Positions 17,855 to 27,364 of a DNA stretch of 64,000 nt are shown piece by piece (the first letter of the stretch is position 1; each line of letters opens with the position of its first letter). A program made the position numbers and the translations under genes. The notes under the pieces are model-generated. The model was not told the DNA's origin. It worked only from the letters and a program-made list of their open reading frames with translations, and searched no databases. The stretch comes from Pandoraea anapnoica (GTDB lineage: Bacteria > Pseudomonadota > Gammaproteobacteria > Burkholderiales > Burkholderiaceae). The DNA is taken from NCBI RefSeq assembly GCF_902459765.1, contig NZ_CABPSP010000008.1, forward strand, positions 186,001 through 250,000, in the 5' to 3' direction.

Positions 17855-18610
17855 ATGAACAACGACAAGAATGCCGTGCAAGCGGGCACGGGGCTGGCGC
17901 TTTACGGGGCTTCGGCAGATGTATTGGCGCGCTTCATGGGATGGACCGCACATCTGAGTCCGGACGAGCGCAGGCGGGCCGACGCGTTTTCCCGACCGGC
18001 CGATCGGGAGGCTTATGTTGCGGCGCATATTTTGGCTCGGGTCGCTGCGGCGCGCATTACCGGCAGTCCGGACACGCCCGGTCCTGCTGCGCGCACGTAT
18101 GTGCTCGTGCAGTGCTGCGAGCAATGTGGCGGCGCGCATGGGCGCCCGCGTCTGCCCGCGCATCCGGGCTTGCATGTGAGTCTGAGCCACACCCGGGGTG
18201 CGGTCGCTGCGGCGTGCGCGATCTCGCCCGTCGGTATCGACGTCGAACACTGGGACGAAGCGCTCGCGCCGGACGCCGACCTTCCCGGCCTGAACGAGCG
18301 CGAGCGCAAGCGGCTTGGTGCGTTTTCCAGCGTCGCCTGCACGCATCATGCACCGTCGCCGCGTGCGCTGGCCTGGCTGCGTCTCTGGACGCGCAAGGAG
18401 AGCCTGATCAAGGTCGGTGGCACGACGCTGGACGAGATGAGCGATATCGACCTGTCGGCCCTGCCCATGAGCGAAGCGCCACTGCGCGCCTGGCAACGTC
18501 GCGTCGCGCATGGCGTGTGGGCGATGACCGACTGGCTGGATCCGGCGCTGCGCGTGACGGGCACCGTCTCTAGTGCGGGGGGTATGAGCGTCGAGCGCAT
18601 CGACGCATGA
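17855..18610 (+). CDS. 4'-phosphopantetheinyl transferase, Sfp type
   Basis: A 251-residue enzyme that moves the phosphopantetheine arm of CoA onto carrier-protein serines. It has LSHTRGAVAAA, the Mg-binding SPVGIDVEHW (about residue 130) and LWTRKESLIKVGGTTL (about 180-195). An upstream in-frame ATG at 17771 would place the sigma54 promoter inside the gene, so the ATG at 17855 is chosen; the RBS is weak. Sfp enzymes act on NRPS carriers, and this gene shares a regulatory dyad with the NRPS operon, so MgoA is the likely client. Confidence 0.88.
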   Translation: MNNDKNAVQAGTGLALYGASADVLARFMGWTAHLSPDERRRADAFSRPADREAYVAAHILARVAAARITGSPDTPGPAARTYVLVQCCEQCGGAHGRPRLPAHPGLHVSLSHTRGAVAAACAISPVGIDVEHWDEALAPDADLPGLNERERKRLGAFSSVACTHHAPSPRALAWLRLWTRKESLIKVGGTTLDEMSDIDLSALPMSEAPLRAWQRRVAHGVWAMTDWLDPALRVTGTVSSAGGMSVERIDA

Positions 18611-18634
18611 CGTCGATCACACGGCCGACGCAAA

Positions 18635-18662
18635 AAATAAGCCGCCCGAAGGCGGCTTATTT
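18635..18662. terminator. Bidirectional terminator between PPTase and ahpF
   Basis: aaataagccgcc (18635-18646), CGAA loop, ggcggcttattt (18651-18662): a perfect 12-bp stem with A-run and T-run flanks that works for both converging genes. Confidence 0.9.
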
Positions 18663-18691
18663 CATGTCAACGACAATGGCGCGATGCGTGT

Positions 18692-20284
18692 TCAGGCCAC
18701 GGCGGCTTCGTTCTGTTCGACGTCGACTTCGTCTTCTACCGAGCTGAGCATCAGGTGTTCGAACGCGCCGAGCGACGCCTTCGCGCCTTCGCCGACTGCG
18801 ATCACGATCTGCTTGAACGGCACGGTCGTCACATCGCCTGCGGCGAACACGCCTGGCACCGAGGTCGCGCCCTTGGCATCCACTTCGATCTCGCCGTGAC
18901 GCGAGAGCGACACCGTGCCCTTGAGCCATTCGGTGTTCGGCACCAGACCGATCTGGACGAACACGCCTTCGAGCGCAATCGTCGAACGCTCACCCGTGGC
19001 GCGGTTGAGGTACGTCAGGCCGTTCACCTTCTGACCATCGCCGACGATCTCGGTCGTTTGGGCATTCATCAACACACGCACATTCGGCAGACTGCGGAGC
19101 TTGCGCTGGAGCACCTCGTCGGCGCGCAACTGGGTACCGTATTCGATCAGCGTGACTTCCTTGACGATGCCCGCCAGATCGATGGCTGCTTCGACGCCCG
19201 AGTTGCCTCCACCAACGACCGCAACGCGCTTGCCCTTGAAGAGCGGGCCGTCGCAGTGCGGGCAGTAGGCCACGCCACGATTGCGGTATTCGCGCTCGCC
19301 TGGTGCGCCGATTTCGCGCCAGCGTGCACCGGTGGCCAGCACCACGGCGCGGGCCTTGAGCACCGCACCACTGGCCAGATGCACTTCGTGAATCTTGCCC
19401 GGGATCAGCGCTTGGGCGCGCTGCGTGTCGATCACGTCGACGTCGTACGTCTTCACGTGCTGTTCGAGCGCCGTGGCGAATTTCGGCCCTTCGGTGTGCG
19501 TGACGGAGACGAAGTTCTCGATGGCCATCGTGTCGAGCACCTGACCGCCGAAACGCTCGGCGACGACGCCCGTCGCAATGCCCTTGCGAGCGGCGTAAAT
19601 CGCGGCCGCCGCGCCTGCGGGACCACCGCCCACGATCAGCATGTCGTAGACCGGCTTGTTTTCCAGCGCCTTCGCTGCACGCGCCGTCGCACCCGTATCG
19701 AGCTTTGCCAGCAGTTCCTTCACACTGGTACGCCCTTGTGTGAACGATTCGCCGTTGAGGAACACCGTCGGCACGGCCATCACCTGACGCGCTTCCACTT
19801 CGTTCTGGAACAGCGCGCCGTCAATGGTGACTTGCTGAATGCGCGGATTGATCAGCGCCATCACGTTCAGCGCCTGCACGACTTCCGGGCAGTTCTGGCA
19901 CGACAACGAAATATACGTCTCGAAGCGGAAATCGCCGTCGAGTGCGCGAACCTGTTCGATGGTGTCGTCGTCAAGCTTGAGCGGGTGCCCACCGACCTGC
20001 AGCAGTGCCAGCACCAGCGACGTGAACTCGTGGCCCATCGGCAACCCGGCAAAGCGAATACGCGGCGCCTCACCCGGCGTACCGATCGCGAACGACGGAC
20101 GACGTTCGTCGGCATCGGTGCGCGCCACGACGGCGATCTTGTCCGACAGCGGGGCGATCTCTTCGACCAGCGCCTTCATTTCTGCAGACTTGGGGCCGTC
20201 GTCGAGCCACACGGCGATTTCGATGGGGCGCGTGACTTTCTGAAGATACGTTTGCAACTGAGCTTTGAGGTTCGCGTCCAACAT
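18692..20284 (-). CDS. ahpF: Alkyl hydroperoxide reductase subunit F
   Basis: A 530-residue FAD- and NADH-dependent disulfide reductase that recycles AhpC. The N-terminal tandem thioredoxin-fold domain has the redox pair in SCQNCPEVV (about residue 130). The FAD motif is [17 protein letters not shown], the active disulfide is in [14 protein letters not shown], and the NADH site is [14 protein letters not shown]. Full length for the family. It lies downstream of ahpC with a 195-bp gap holding a large hairpin. Confidence 0.97.
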   Translation of the reverse strand: MLDANLKAQLQTYLQKVTRPIEIAVWLDDGPKSAEMKALVEEIAPLSDKIAVVARTDADERRPSFAIGTPGEAPRIRFAGLPMGHEFTSLVLALLQVGGHPLKLDDDTIEQVRALDGDFRFETYISLSCQNCPEVVQALNVMALINPRIQQVTIDGALFQNEVEARQVMAVPTVFLNGESFTQGRTSVKELLAKLDTGATARAAKALENKPVYDMLIVGGGPAGAAAAIYAARKGIATGVVAERFGGQVLDTMAIENFVSVTHTEGPKFATALEQHVKTYDVDVIDTQRAQALIPGKIHEVHLASGAVLKARAVVLATGARWREIGAPGEREYRNRGVAYCPHCDGPLFKGKRVAVVGGGNSGVEAAIDLAGIVKEVTLIEYGTQLRADEVLQRKLRSLPNVRVLMNAQTTEIVGDGQKVNGLTYLNRATGERSTIALEGVFVQIGLVPNTEWLKGTVSLSRHGEIEVDAKGATSVPGVFAAGDVTTVPFKQIVIAVGEGAKASLGAFEHLMLSSVEDEVDVEQNEAAVA

Positions 20285-20373
20285 GGCTTTTTTTCCATCT
20301 CGATAGGGTGAGCGAGGTCCACCGCGTCGGCCGGGGGCTGGCGCAGGTAAGCGTCGGGAATTCGGGGTTGGGT

Positions 20374-20412
20374 GCCGGCGCAGCGGGCTTTAGGGGGAAC
20401 CCGCGCGCCGGC
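20374..20412 (-). terminator. Hairpin between ahpC and ahpF
   Basis: gccggcgc (20374-20381) pairs with gcgccggc (20405-20412), and after a one-base bulge gcggg (20383-20387) pairs with cccgc (20400-20404). It is probably a partial terminator that keeps ahpC transcripts in excess of ahpF. No T-run was seen. Confidence 0.55.
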
Positions 20413-20479
20413 AGGTGACGCCGCTCCGTGACAAGAGCGGCGCTTGCTGCGGTACTACCGGTGAAACTCTGGGTAGTGC

Positions 20480-21043
20480 TTAGATCTTGCCGATCAGGTC
20501 GAGCGACGGGCTCAGCGTTTCAGCACCCGGCGTCCACTTGGCGGGGCAGACTTCGCCCGGGTGAGCGGCGATATACTGAGCCGCCTGCACCTTGCGCAGC
20601 AGTTCCTTGGCGTCGCGACCAATGCCGTTGTCGTGGATCTCGCACAGCTTGATCTCGCCTTCCGGGTTGATCACAAACGTGCCACGCAGCGCCAGACCTT
20701 CTTCTTCGATCAGCACGTCGAAGTTGCGCGAGATCGCCAGCGTCGGGTCGGCCACCATCGGGTACTGGATCTTCTGGATCGTGTCCGACGTGTCGTGCCA
20801 GGCTTTGTGCGTGAAGTGGGTGTCGGTCGACACGCTGTAGATCTCAACGCCCAGCTTCTTGAATTCTTCGTAATGGTCGGCCAGATCGCCAAGTTCGGTC
20901 GGGCACACGAAGGTGAAGTCGGCCGGGTAGAACACCACCACCGACCACTTGCCCTTCAGGGTTTCGTCGGTCACGGTGATGAAGTCGCCGTTTTGGTAGG
21001 CGTTGGCTTTGAACGGCTTGATCTGGGTGTTGATGATCGGCAT
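20480..21043 (-). CDS. ahpC: Peroxiredoxin AhpC
   Basis: A 187-residue typical 2-Cys peroxiredoxin. The peroxidatic Cys is in [16 protein letters not shown] (about residue 47) and the resolving Cys in [10 protein letters not shown] (about 166), with the GGLG-type loop region before it. It reduces hydrogen peroxide and organic hydroperoxides in the cytoplasm and is re-reduced by AhpF. The gene precedes ahpF, as usual. Confidence 0.97.
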   Translation of the reverse strand: MPIINTQIKPFKANAYQNGDFITVTDETLKGKWSVVVFYPADFTFVCPTELGDLADHYEEFKKLGVEIYSVSTDTHFTHKAWHDTSDTIQKIQYPMVADPTLAISRNFDVLIEEEGLALRGTFVINPEGEIKLCEIHDNGIGRDAKELLRKVQAAQYIAAHPGEVCPAKWTPGAETLSPSLDLIGKI

Positions 21044-21090
21044 GTCGTAGTCTCTTGGACGGGGTGGAAAGTGTTGCCAGTATGCCGAAT

Positions 21091-21126
21091 GCTATTGATA
21101 TATAGAAATTGATTATTGAAATCTAT
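21091..21126 (-). promoter_or_regulatory. Possible OxyR-type site upstream of ahpC
   Basis: An AT-rich tract 50-80 bp upstream of ahpC holds tetramers resembling the OxyR pattern (ATAG, then TTAT after 7 bp, with GCTA 7 bp before). The match is partial and the site is listed only as a candidate. Confidence 0.3.
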
Positions 21127-21133
21127 GCGATTA

Positions 21134-21163
21134 AGCCAGGCTATCGGAGCCGATAGCCTGGCT
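21134..21163. terminator. Terminator after the beta-propeller gene
   Basis: agccaggctatcgg (21134-21147) and ccgatagcctggct (21150-21163) form a perfect 14-bp palindromic stem. It lies downstream of the minus-strand gene ending at 21211. Confidence 0.7.
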
Positions 21164-21210
21164 GCTATGACGACCGTCCCCGTCCGGACGGCCACGGGAT
21201 TCGAGTCCTC

Positions 21211-21891
21211 TCAGCGGTTCGAGCCCTTCGGGTAACGCACGGCACGCACCTTGCCGCTGGCCGCACCACCGCAGTAGAACGTGCCGTTGCCGTCGTACTC
21301 CAGCCCGCTCACGACCAGACCGTCCGGCATCTGGACACGCGTCAGGACTTCGCCGCTGACGGCGTCGATCTGGCGCAGTTCGCTCTCGTCGTTCTCCCAC
21401 GTGCCGTGCCACAGTTCATCGTTCGCCCACGTCACGCCGGTCACGAAGCGATCGGACTCGATGGTGCGCAGCACACGTCCATCGGTCGGGTCGACTTGCA
21501 GAATGCGTCGGTCCCGATACTGACCGACCCACAAGCTGCCCTCGGCCCACGTCAAACCGGAGTTACTACCGCGATCTGCCGGTGCAGGAATCGAGTGCAC
21601 CACGCGCCCGGTAGACGGTTCGATCTTATCGATGCGCGATTCTGCGATCTGGTACAAATGCTTGCCATCGAAGGCGGTGCCTGCATCGCTAGGTGCATCG
21701 ACGGTGCGGCTGACCTTGCCGTTCGCGGGGTCGAACGCGACGAGCGTCTCCCCGGTTGCGGCCCATACCTGCTGCCCGTCGAAGGTCACGCCATGAATGC
21801 GATCAATGCCAGGGAAAGGACCGTATTCGCTAATGATGTCGGCTGCGCTCACGGCGGCCGTGCGGAAGTTTCGTTGCGGTGTGCTCGTCAT
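21211..21891 (-). CDS. Beta-propeller protein (glutamine cyclotransferase/Vgb-like repeats)
   Basis: A 226-residue protein made of about five repeats of the type W..(G)..L...D...G.V.R.I, for example LWVGQYRDRRILQVDPTDG and VWAATGETLVAFDPANG. This fits a six-bladed propeller of the SMP-30/glutaminyl-cyclase-like or Vgb group. No signal peptide is seen, so it is probably cytoplasmic. It is the second gene after a TPR/winged-helix regulator (44-bp gap), so the two may form a sensor-regulator pair. The enzymatic activity is not known. Confidence 0.6.
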   Translation of the reverse strand: MTSTPQRNFRTAAVSAADIISEYGPFPGIDRIHGVTFDGQQVWAATGETLVAFDPANGKVSRTVDAPSDAGTAFDGKHLYQIAESRIDKIEPSTGRVVHSIPAPADRGSNSGLTWAEGSLWVGQYRDRRILQVDPTDGRVLRTIESDRFVTGVTWANDELWHGTWENDESELRQIDAVSGEVLTRVQMPDGLVVSGLEYDGNGTFYCGGAASGKVRAVRYPKGSNR

Positions 21892-21935
21892 ATCAGGCTC
21901 CGGTTGTTACGCCGCGTTCGGCGTGCAAGTCCACT

Positions 21936-23216
21936 CTAGCCAAACGACCATCCAGCAGGGAGTAACAAAATTGTCGTGAATTCGGTGAGCGGCGGCGTCA
22001 TCCAGCGCCGCGCCCGCGCGAGGCCGACCGCTCGCACGCGCCCTTCGGCTTCGAGTTCACCGAGTGCGCGCTGAACGGAACGCTGGCTCGCGTTCAATGC
22101 AAGTGCGAGCGCCGACGTCGACCACGCTGCACCGTCTGCCAGCAAGGCGACGAGCGAGGCGCGCTCACCGTCGATGGGCGGTAGCAGGACGGCGACGGAA
22201 GGTCTGGCGATGTCAGGATCGACGGCTGTCGTGATTCGCTCAGTCGTGTGAGTGCGCGGGTGAGCGTCGAGGGGGCGCAAGGCAAAGCCGCCCGGTGTTG
22301 CATCGATCTCGGCAATGCCTTTGAGCAAAGTGCGCAAGCGTCCGATTTCGACACGCAGGCGCACCCGATGCGTCTCGTCGGGACGACGCAGGCGAAACGC
22401 CTCGGCAATCAACGTCTCTCTGTCGATATCCCCCGGCCACGCTCGCGCCAGATGCAGCGCAAGCGTGAACAACACCGGTCGTCTGGCCAGCGGACGCCAC
22501 ACGTTGCCCGTCCCGATGCCTCGACGGCAGGCATCGACCACCAGAGTGTCCGAGTGCAGGAGTGTGGCGGCCTCCGCGAGCGACAGCATCTGTTCGCCAT
22601 CGCGATGCCACCGTCTCGCTGCCGGACGCCCCATCGTCTCGCGAAGACTCCGGACTTCGGCGCTGAGCGCCGGCACGTCGGCCGTCGCCGCCGCGGTCTG
22701 CGCCTGGTCGAGCGCGGCGTGAGCGTCGGCGATGCGTAGCGTACGTAAGGCAAGTTCCGCTGTCGTCAATGCGTGGACGGCCGTCAATCGTGCAGGGACG
22801 TGGGGCAACGGCGCGTCTTGCAAGGCAAGTGCTGCGGCATCGAGTTTGCCCAGCAACATCAGGCGCCGCGCAACGATCAGCCGCGCGAGCATGGCATTAG
22901 GGAAATCGGCGCGTTCGGTAAGCAGCGAAGCGGCGGCTTGCAGCGACCTGTGGGTGCCGCCGAGATCTCGCATGGCGAGCGCGACCTCGGCATCCGCAAC
23001 GACACACCGTGCACGGGCGACCGACTCATGCGTGCCGAAGCCACGTGCAGCGCGCTTGAGCAGATCCCGGGCGCGAGCGAAATCCCCAAGCTGCGCCATC
23101 GCAATCCCACGCAACGCAAGGGCCGGTGGGTCATCGCGAAGCGCCACACGACGCAGTGCGCCGAGCGGATCGCCCGACGCCAGCGCGCGGGCCGAAGCGG
23201 CAATGAGGGAGTCCAT
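21936..23216 (-). CDS. TPR and winged-helix transcriptional regulator
   Basis: A 426-residue protein. Residues 1-210 are alanine-rich helical repeats of TPR character. Residues 235-310 (RPVLFTLALHLARAWPGD through RLRVEIGRLRTLL) look like an OmpR/SARP-type winged helix. The last 80 residues carry a second HTH (STSALALALNASQRSVQRALGELEAEGRV) of the ArsR/MarR kind. Two DNA-binding-like modules in one chain are unusual. It is likely to control its own operon with the downstream beta-propeller gene. The effector is unknown. Confidence 0.6.
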   Translation of the reverse strand: MDSLIAASARALASGDPLGALRRVALRDDPPALALRGIAMAQLGDFARARDLLKRAARGFGTHESVARARCVVADAEVALAMRDLGGTHRSLQAAASLLTERADFPNAMLARLIVARRLMLLGKLDAAALALQDAPLPHVPARLTAVHALTTAELALRTLRIADAHAALDQAQTAAATADVPALSAEVRSLRETMGRPAARRWHRDGEQMLSLAEAATLLHSDTLVVDACRRGIGTGNVWRPLARRPVLFTLALHLARAWPGDIDRETLIAEAFRLRRPDETHRVRLRVEIGRLRTLLKGIAEIDATPGGFALRPLDAHPRTHTTERITTAVDPDIARPSVAVLLPPIDGERASLVALLADGAAWSTSALALALNASQRSVQRALGELEAEGRVRAVGLARARRWMTPPLTEFTTILLLPAGWSFG

Positions 23217-23340
23217 CGCGGGATATTACCGCGCGCGACAGCGAAGTCAGGGATCGGGGCCTGACGAACGGTCGCACGACGGATGCGAAGTCTTGGGCCC
23301 AGTAACCGTTAAAATTGGGGTTTTCGTCCGGAATACGTCC

Positions 23341-24780
23341 ATGTCTTTTGACTCGCTGGGTCTGATCGATCCGTTGCTGCGGAATTTGCAGGATCTAAAC
23401 TACGAGACACCTACGCCAGTGCAGGCGAAGGCGATTCCTGCCGTCCTCGCGGGCAAGGACGTCATGGCGGCCGCGCAGACCGGTACAGGCAAGACGGCGG
23501 GTTTCGCGCTGCCGCTGTTGCAGCGCCTCGTGCAACTCGGACCGCAAGTGTCCAGCAATCGGGTGCGCGTGCTGGTGCTGGTGCCCACGCGCGAACTGGC
23601 GGAACAAGTGCTGCAAAGCTTCGTCGAGTACGGCAAGGGGCTCGGCTTGCGACTTCTCGCAGCCTACGGCGGCGTAAGTATCAATCCGCAAATGATGAAG
23701 TTGCGCAAGGGCGTGGATGTGCTCGTGGCGACGCCGGGCCGTCTGCTGGATCTGAATCGCCAGAACGCCGTGCAGTTCGACCAGGTTCAGACACTGGTGC
23801 TTGACGAAGCCGACCGTATGTTGGATCTCGGCTTCGCTCGCGAACTCAACGCGGTATTCGCAGCGCTTCCGGCCCAACGTCAGACGCTGTTGTTCTCAGC
23901 GACGTTCACCGACGACATTCGCGCGATGGCTGCGAACATTCTGCGCGAGCCGGTCGATATCAGCGTGAGTCCACGCAATGCCACGGCCAGCAAGATCAAG
24001 CAGTGGGTCATCCCGGTGGACAAGCGCAACAAGCCTGAGCTCTTCATGCATCTGGTCACGGAGAACGACTGGAAGCATGCGCTGGTGTTCGTCAAGACGC
24101 GCAATGGCGTGGACTATCTGGCGGGCGTTCTGGATGAAGCGGGCTACTCGGTCGACACCATCCACGGCGATAAGCCGCAGCCGGCGCGACTGCGTGCGCT
24201 GGAGCGCTTCAAGACAGGCGAAGTGCAGATGCTGGTGGCGACCGATGTCGCCGCGCGCGGACTGGACATCGACGACCTGCCGCTCGTCATCAACGTCGAT
24301 CTGCCGATCGTGGCACAAGACTACGTGCACCGGATCGGACGTACCGGCCGTGCAGGGGCGAGCGGCGTAGCCGTATCGCTCGTGTGTGCCGACGAAGCGC
24401 CACAACTGGCCGCCATCGAAGCACTGATCCAGCAAACGCTACGTCGCGAGGAGGAGCCCGGCTTTGAAGCCGAACACCGTGTGCCGGAGACCAGCGCGAC
24501 GGGGCAAGTCATCAAGAAGCCGAAAAAGCCGAAGAAACCGAAGGTGTTGCAGACCGGCGTGGGCACAACGCCCGCGTCGGGCAAGAAGCCGAAGCCACAA
24601 CACAGCGAGAAGCCGCGCAAACCTGCGACACAGAGCCCGACATCGAAAGGCACCAGCCCGAAGCCCGCCAGTGGCAACCCGTTCGGCGGACAAAAGGCGC
24701 ATAGCAAGCAGGCAAAAGACTCCGTCGCGAATTTACTTAGGCCCGCCGGTAAAACGGCAAATGGTCGCGGCAAACGATAG
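23341..24780 (+). CDS. rhlE: DEAD-box ATP-dependent RNA helicase, RhlE type
   Basis: A 479-residue helicase. All core motifs are present: Q motif (YETPTPVQAKAIP), Walker A AQTGTGKT, PTRELAEQV, DEADRMLDLGF, SAT, VATDVAARGLDI and HRIGRTGRAG. From about residue 390 the tail is a Lys/Pro/Ser-rich basic extension (repeats of KKPK), an RNA-binding type tail common in RhlE proteins. The start at 23341 aligns with family N-termini (MSFDSLGL); a longer open frame upstream is not needed. It acts in ribosome assembly or RNA turnover. Confidence 0.93.
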   Translation: MSFDSLGLIDPLLRNLQDLNYETPTPVQAKAIPAVLAGKDVMAAAQTGTGKTAGFALPLLQRLVQLGPQVSSNRVRVLVLVPTRELAEQVLQSFVEYGKGLGLRLLAAYGGVSINPQMMKLRKGVDVLVATPGRLLDLNRQNAVQFDQVQTLVLDEADRMLDLGFARELNAVFAALPAQRQTLLFSATFTDDIRAMAANILREPVDISVSPRNATASKIKQWVIPVDKRNKPELFMHLVTENDWKHALVFVKTRNGVDYLAGVLDEAGYSVDTIHGDKPQPARLRALERFKTGEVQMLVATDVAARGLDIDDLPLVINVDLPIVAQDYVHRIGRTGRAGASGVAVSLVCADEAPQLAAIEALIQQTLRREEEPGFEAEHRVPETSATGQVIKKPKKPKKPKVLQTGVGTTPASGKKPKPQHSEKPRKPATQSPTSKGTSPKPASGNPFGGQKAHSKQAKDSVANLLRPAGKTANGRGKR

Positions 24781-24825
24781 TCTCGAAACGTGAGCCCGCA
24801 CGCTGGTTGCTCGGTACTCTCCAAT

Positions 24826-24877
24826 GCCGTCGTCGCGTCGTTCAGCGCGGAGGCCCCCGGTTAGGTGCGACGACGGC
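24826..24877 (+). terminator. Long-loop inverted repeat after rhlE
   Basis: gccgtcgtcgc (24826-24836) and gcgacgacggc (24867-24877) are perfect 11-bp arms with a 30-nt loop. There is no T-run. It may end rhlE transcription; the function is uncertain. Confidence 0.35.
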
Positions 24878-25014
24878 TCTGCGTTTGAAGAATGCGTTGA
24901 CGTGGCTACGGCCGGATACTACGGCCTACCGCACAGTGACACTTGATCCGAGCAACATGGTTGAGACGAAAATCAGAAATTGCTGGGCTTTTCGCAAACC
25001 CCTACGCAAATTAC

Positions 25015-26502
25015 TCAATACCCCGTCACCACCGCAAACGCGAGTGCGCCGCCCGACAGCAACAGCAGCACGATGAACAGCGGCAGGATGAACTTGATCC
25101 ACTGACCGAACCCCACACGTGCCGTGGCGAGATACGCGAGCAGCATGCCCGACGTCGGGGTAATCATATTCGTCAGTCCACCACCGAGCAGGAACGCCAG
25201 CACCGACGTCTGCGGACTGACGCCCGAGAGTTGCGCAATCGGTCCGATAATCGGCATGCTAACCGCCGCCTTGCCCGACACCGAGGGAATAAAGACGTCC
25301 AGCGCCATCTGTACGCCCATCAGGCCGTTTGCGACCGCCACCGCCGACTGTCCGCGCACCGTACGCGTGAAGTCGTTGATCAGCGTATCGAGCACATAGC
25401 TGCCATGCAGAATGATCTCGACGGACGCCGCGAGACCGATGAGCAATCCGGCGAGCATCATGCCCTTGAGCCCCTCGACGAAGGCATCCGCCGCCGTGCG
25501 CGAATCGAGACGACCGACGACGGCTGTCACAAGACTCGTCAGCACGTAAAAGGCCGACAACTCCAGATTGCCCCACTTCAGTTCGCGCGTGCCATAGACG
25601 AGCATCGCGGCCGCCACAGCCAGTACAAGCAGCGTCGCCTTGTGACGCCCCGACAATCGCGCGTGCAGATGCGCTACCGTCGCCATTTGCGCGCGCGCCT
25701 CGCTTAGCCGGTATTCGCTGCGATAGACGTGCCACAGAAAGTAGGCGATGCCCAGCGCCAGAAACACCACGAACACCGCGATACGCAAACCGATCCCGGA
25801 AAACAGCGGCAAGCCGACGAGCGGCTGCGCCACGGCCAGCGCCAGCGGGTTCGTCACCGATGCGATGTAGCCGATCTTTGCCGCAATCGCCACCAGCGCG
25901 ACGGCAAACAGATTCGACAGTCCAAGTCGGCGCGTGAGCACCATCACCATAGGAATGACAACGAGATACTCGGAGATGAAGCCGAGCAGCGTGCTGCCTA
26001 ACGCGATCAGCACCATCAACAGCGGTGCGAGCACGTACATGTTGCCGGACGTGAGCTGCAGCAGCCGGTCGATACCTGCGTCGATAGCTCCCGTCTTTCG
26101 CATCACGCCGAACATACCGCCGACGAACATCACCATGAAGATGAGCGGTGCATTCTTCACCAACCCTTGCGGCACCGAAAGAAACGCGGAGACGACGTTC
26201 GCCGGTTGTGCCTGCTCAGGCGTGCTGTGTGTGGCTTTGGGCGCGATCAGCATGCCGATGTCGTGCGCCTTCGGCACCACCTCGTACGTGCCCGGCACCA
26301 CGAGCTTGCCGTCGCGCTCGAAGCGTCCGGCATCGACCCACCAAGTCATTGCCACGGCCATTACGAGCACCCACAGCATCATGACGACGGGGTGCAACAT
26401 CTTGCCGTGTGGCTTCTCGGTATGTCCCGCAGGCGGGTCCGGCAATTCTGATTGCGAGGATGCGGAGTGCCCGTCGACGGGTGTCGGCGCGAGTGCTGTC
26501 AT
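25015..26502 (-). CDS. YfcC-family (DcuC-like) carboxylate or amino acid transporter
   Basis: A 495-residue membrane protein with about 12 hydrophobic segments and the twin re-entrant type motifs of the YfcC/ArsB-NhaD group: GFISEYLVVIPMVMVLTRR in the first half, FIPSVSGKAAVSMPI and GGGLTNMITPTSGMLLA in the second. The ATG at 26502 has AGGACAGAC before it; the longer frame upstream is Arg-rich and not protein-like. It is last in an operon with N-formylglutamate amidohydrolase and an IclR gene, so import of an amino acid or N-acyl amino acid is plausible (inference). Confidence 0.82.
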   Translation of the reverse strand: MTALAPTPVDGHSASSQSELPDPPAGHTEKPHGKMLHPVVMMLWVLVMAVAMTWWVDAGRFERDGKLVVPGTYEVVPKAHDIGMLIAPKATHSTPEQAQPANVVSAFLSVPQGLVKNAPLIFMVMFVGGMFGVMRKTGAIDAGIDRLLQLTSGNMYVLAPLLMVLIALGSTLLGFISEYLVVIPMVMVLTRRLGLSNLFAVALVAIAAKIGYIASVTNPLALAVAQPLVGLPLFSGIGLRIAVFVVFLALGIAYFLWHVYRSEYRLSEARAQMATVAHLHARLSGRHKATLLVLAVAAAMLVYGTRELKWGNLELSAFYVLTSLVTAVVGRLDSRTAADAFVEGLKGMMLAGLLIGLAASVEIILHGSYVLDTLINDFTRTVRGQSAVAVANGLMGVQMALDVFIPSVSGKAAVSMPIIGPIAQLSGVSPQTSVLAFLLGGGLTNMITPTSGMLLAYLATARVGFGQWIKFILPLFIVLLLLSGGALAFAVVTGY

Positions 26503-26569
26503 GTCTGTCCTGCCTGTTGTCTCTTGTTGTATTCGTGAAATGACGTCGCACTGCGCCTGAGGCAGTCGG

Positions 26570-27364
26570 CTACGCCACCTTATTGGCTTGCGCCTCGAAC
26601 GGGGCCGGTGCGACAACGCCCCCCGTGTAACCCAGTTCAGCGGAAATCTGACGGCTGCACGCTTGCAGACGCTCCAGATAATCCGGGATCTCGATACGGC
26701 TGATGCGCGCTTCCGGCCCCGAAATCGAGAGCGCCGCAACGACCTCGCCCGACACGTCGCACACTGGCACCGCAATGGCGACGGCACCACTCGTGACTTC
26801 GCCCGCACTCATTGCATAGCCCTTGCGGGCGACGGCGGCGAGTTCATCCGCGAATGCCATCGCGTCGGCCGCAACCGGCACGTGCTTCATCCGCGCAAAA
26901 AACTCGTTGCGAATGGCGTCCTGCGAAAACGCGAGCAGCAATTTGCCCGATGCCCCCGAACTGAGCGGCCGACGATTGCCGACCGAGCCAACCGAGCGCA
27001 CCTGATGCGTGGTTTCGCAACGCGCGACGCACACCGTTTCCAGCCCTTCGGGCACGCGCAGCACGACGGTCTCGTTGATCGCTTGATTGAGGGTCAGCAT
27101 GTGCTTCTGCGCCGCGCGTACGAGAATGTTCTGCTGCGAAGCAGCCACCCCGATCACGAACGCCTGCGGGCCGAGCGCGTAGGTCGTCGTGCGCTCGTCC
27201 TGCAGCACGAAGCGGTTGTGCTCCAGCGTGCACAACATGCGATAAGTGCGTGACTTGTTGATGCCCAGACGGTTGGACAACTCGGTCACGCCCAGCCCCG
27301 GATGCTCCGCTACGAGCGAGAGCAGTTTCAGGGCGCTGTCGACGGAATCGACGATGTAGTTCAT
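26570..27364 (-). CDS. IclR-family transcriptional regulator
   Basis: A 264-residue regulator: winged helix with LSNRLGINKSRTYRMLCTL (about 25-45), then the effector domain with PLSSGASGKLLLAFS and GAVAIAVPVCDVSGEVV. The ATG at 27364, with AAGGAAAT before it, overlaps the stop of the amidohydrolase gene by 4 bp, so the two are translationally coupled. It is the best candidate to bind the duplicated TGTTTTA-N5-TAAAACA operators in the divergent region. Confidence 0.88.
   Translation of the reverse strand: MNYIVDSVDSALKLLSLVAEHPGLGVTELSNRLGINKSRTYRMLCTLEHNRFVLQDERTTTYALGPQAFVIGVAASQQNILVRAAQKHMLTLNQAINETVVLRVPEGLETVCVARCETTHQVRSVGSVGNRRPLSSGASGKLLLAFSQDAIRNEFFARMKHVPVAADAMAFADELAAVARKGYAMSAGEVTSGAVAIAVPVCDVSGEVVAALSISGPEARISRIEIPDYLERLQACSRQISAELGYTGGVVAPAPFEAQANKVA

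Noticed and set aside
22732-23340. N-terminal extension of the RhlE helicase
   Set aside because: The upstream part of the frame is Arg/Ser-rich, overlaps the regulator gene on the other strand, and the helicase fold starts at 23341.
24943-25707. 254-codon plus-strand ORF
   Set aside because: Antisense to the conserved YfcC transporter, very rich in Arg, His and Gln.
26503-26808. Upstream extension of the YfcC transporter
   Set aside because: Arg-rich, no membrane segment, overlaps the IclR gene; a good RBS precedes the ATG at 26502.
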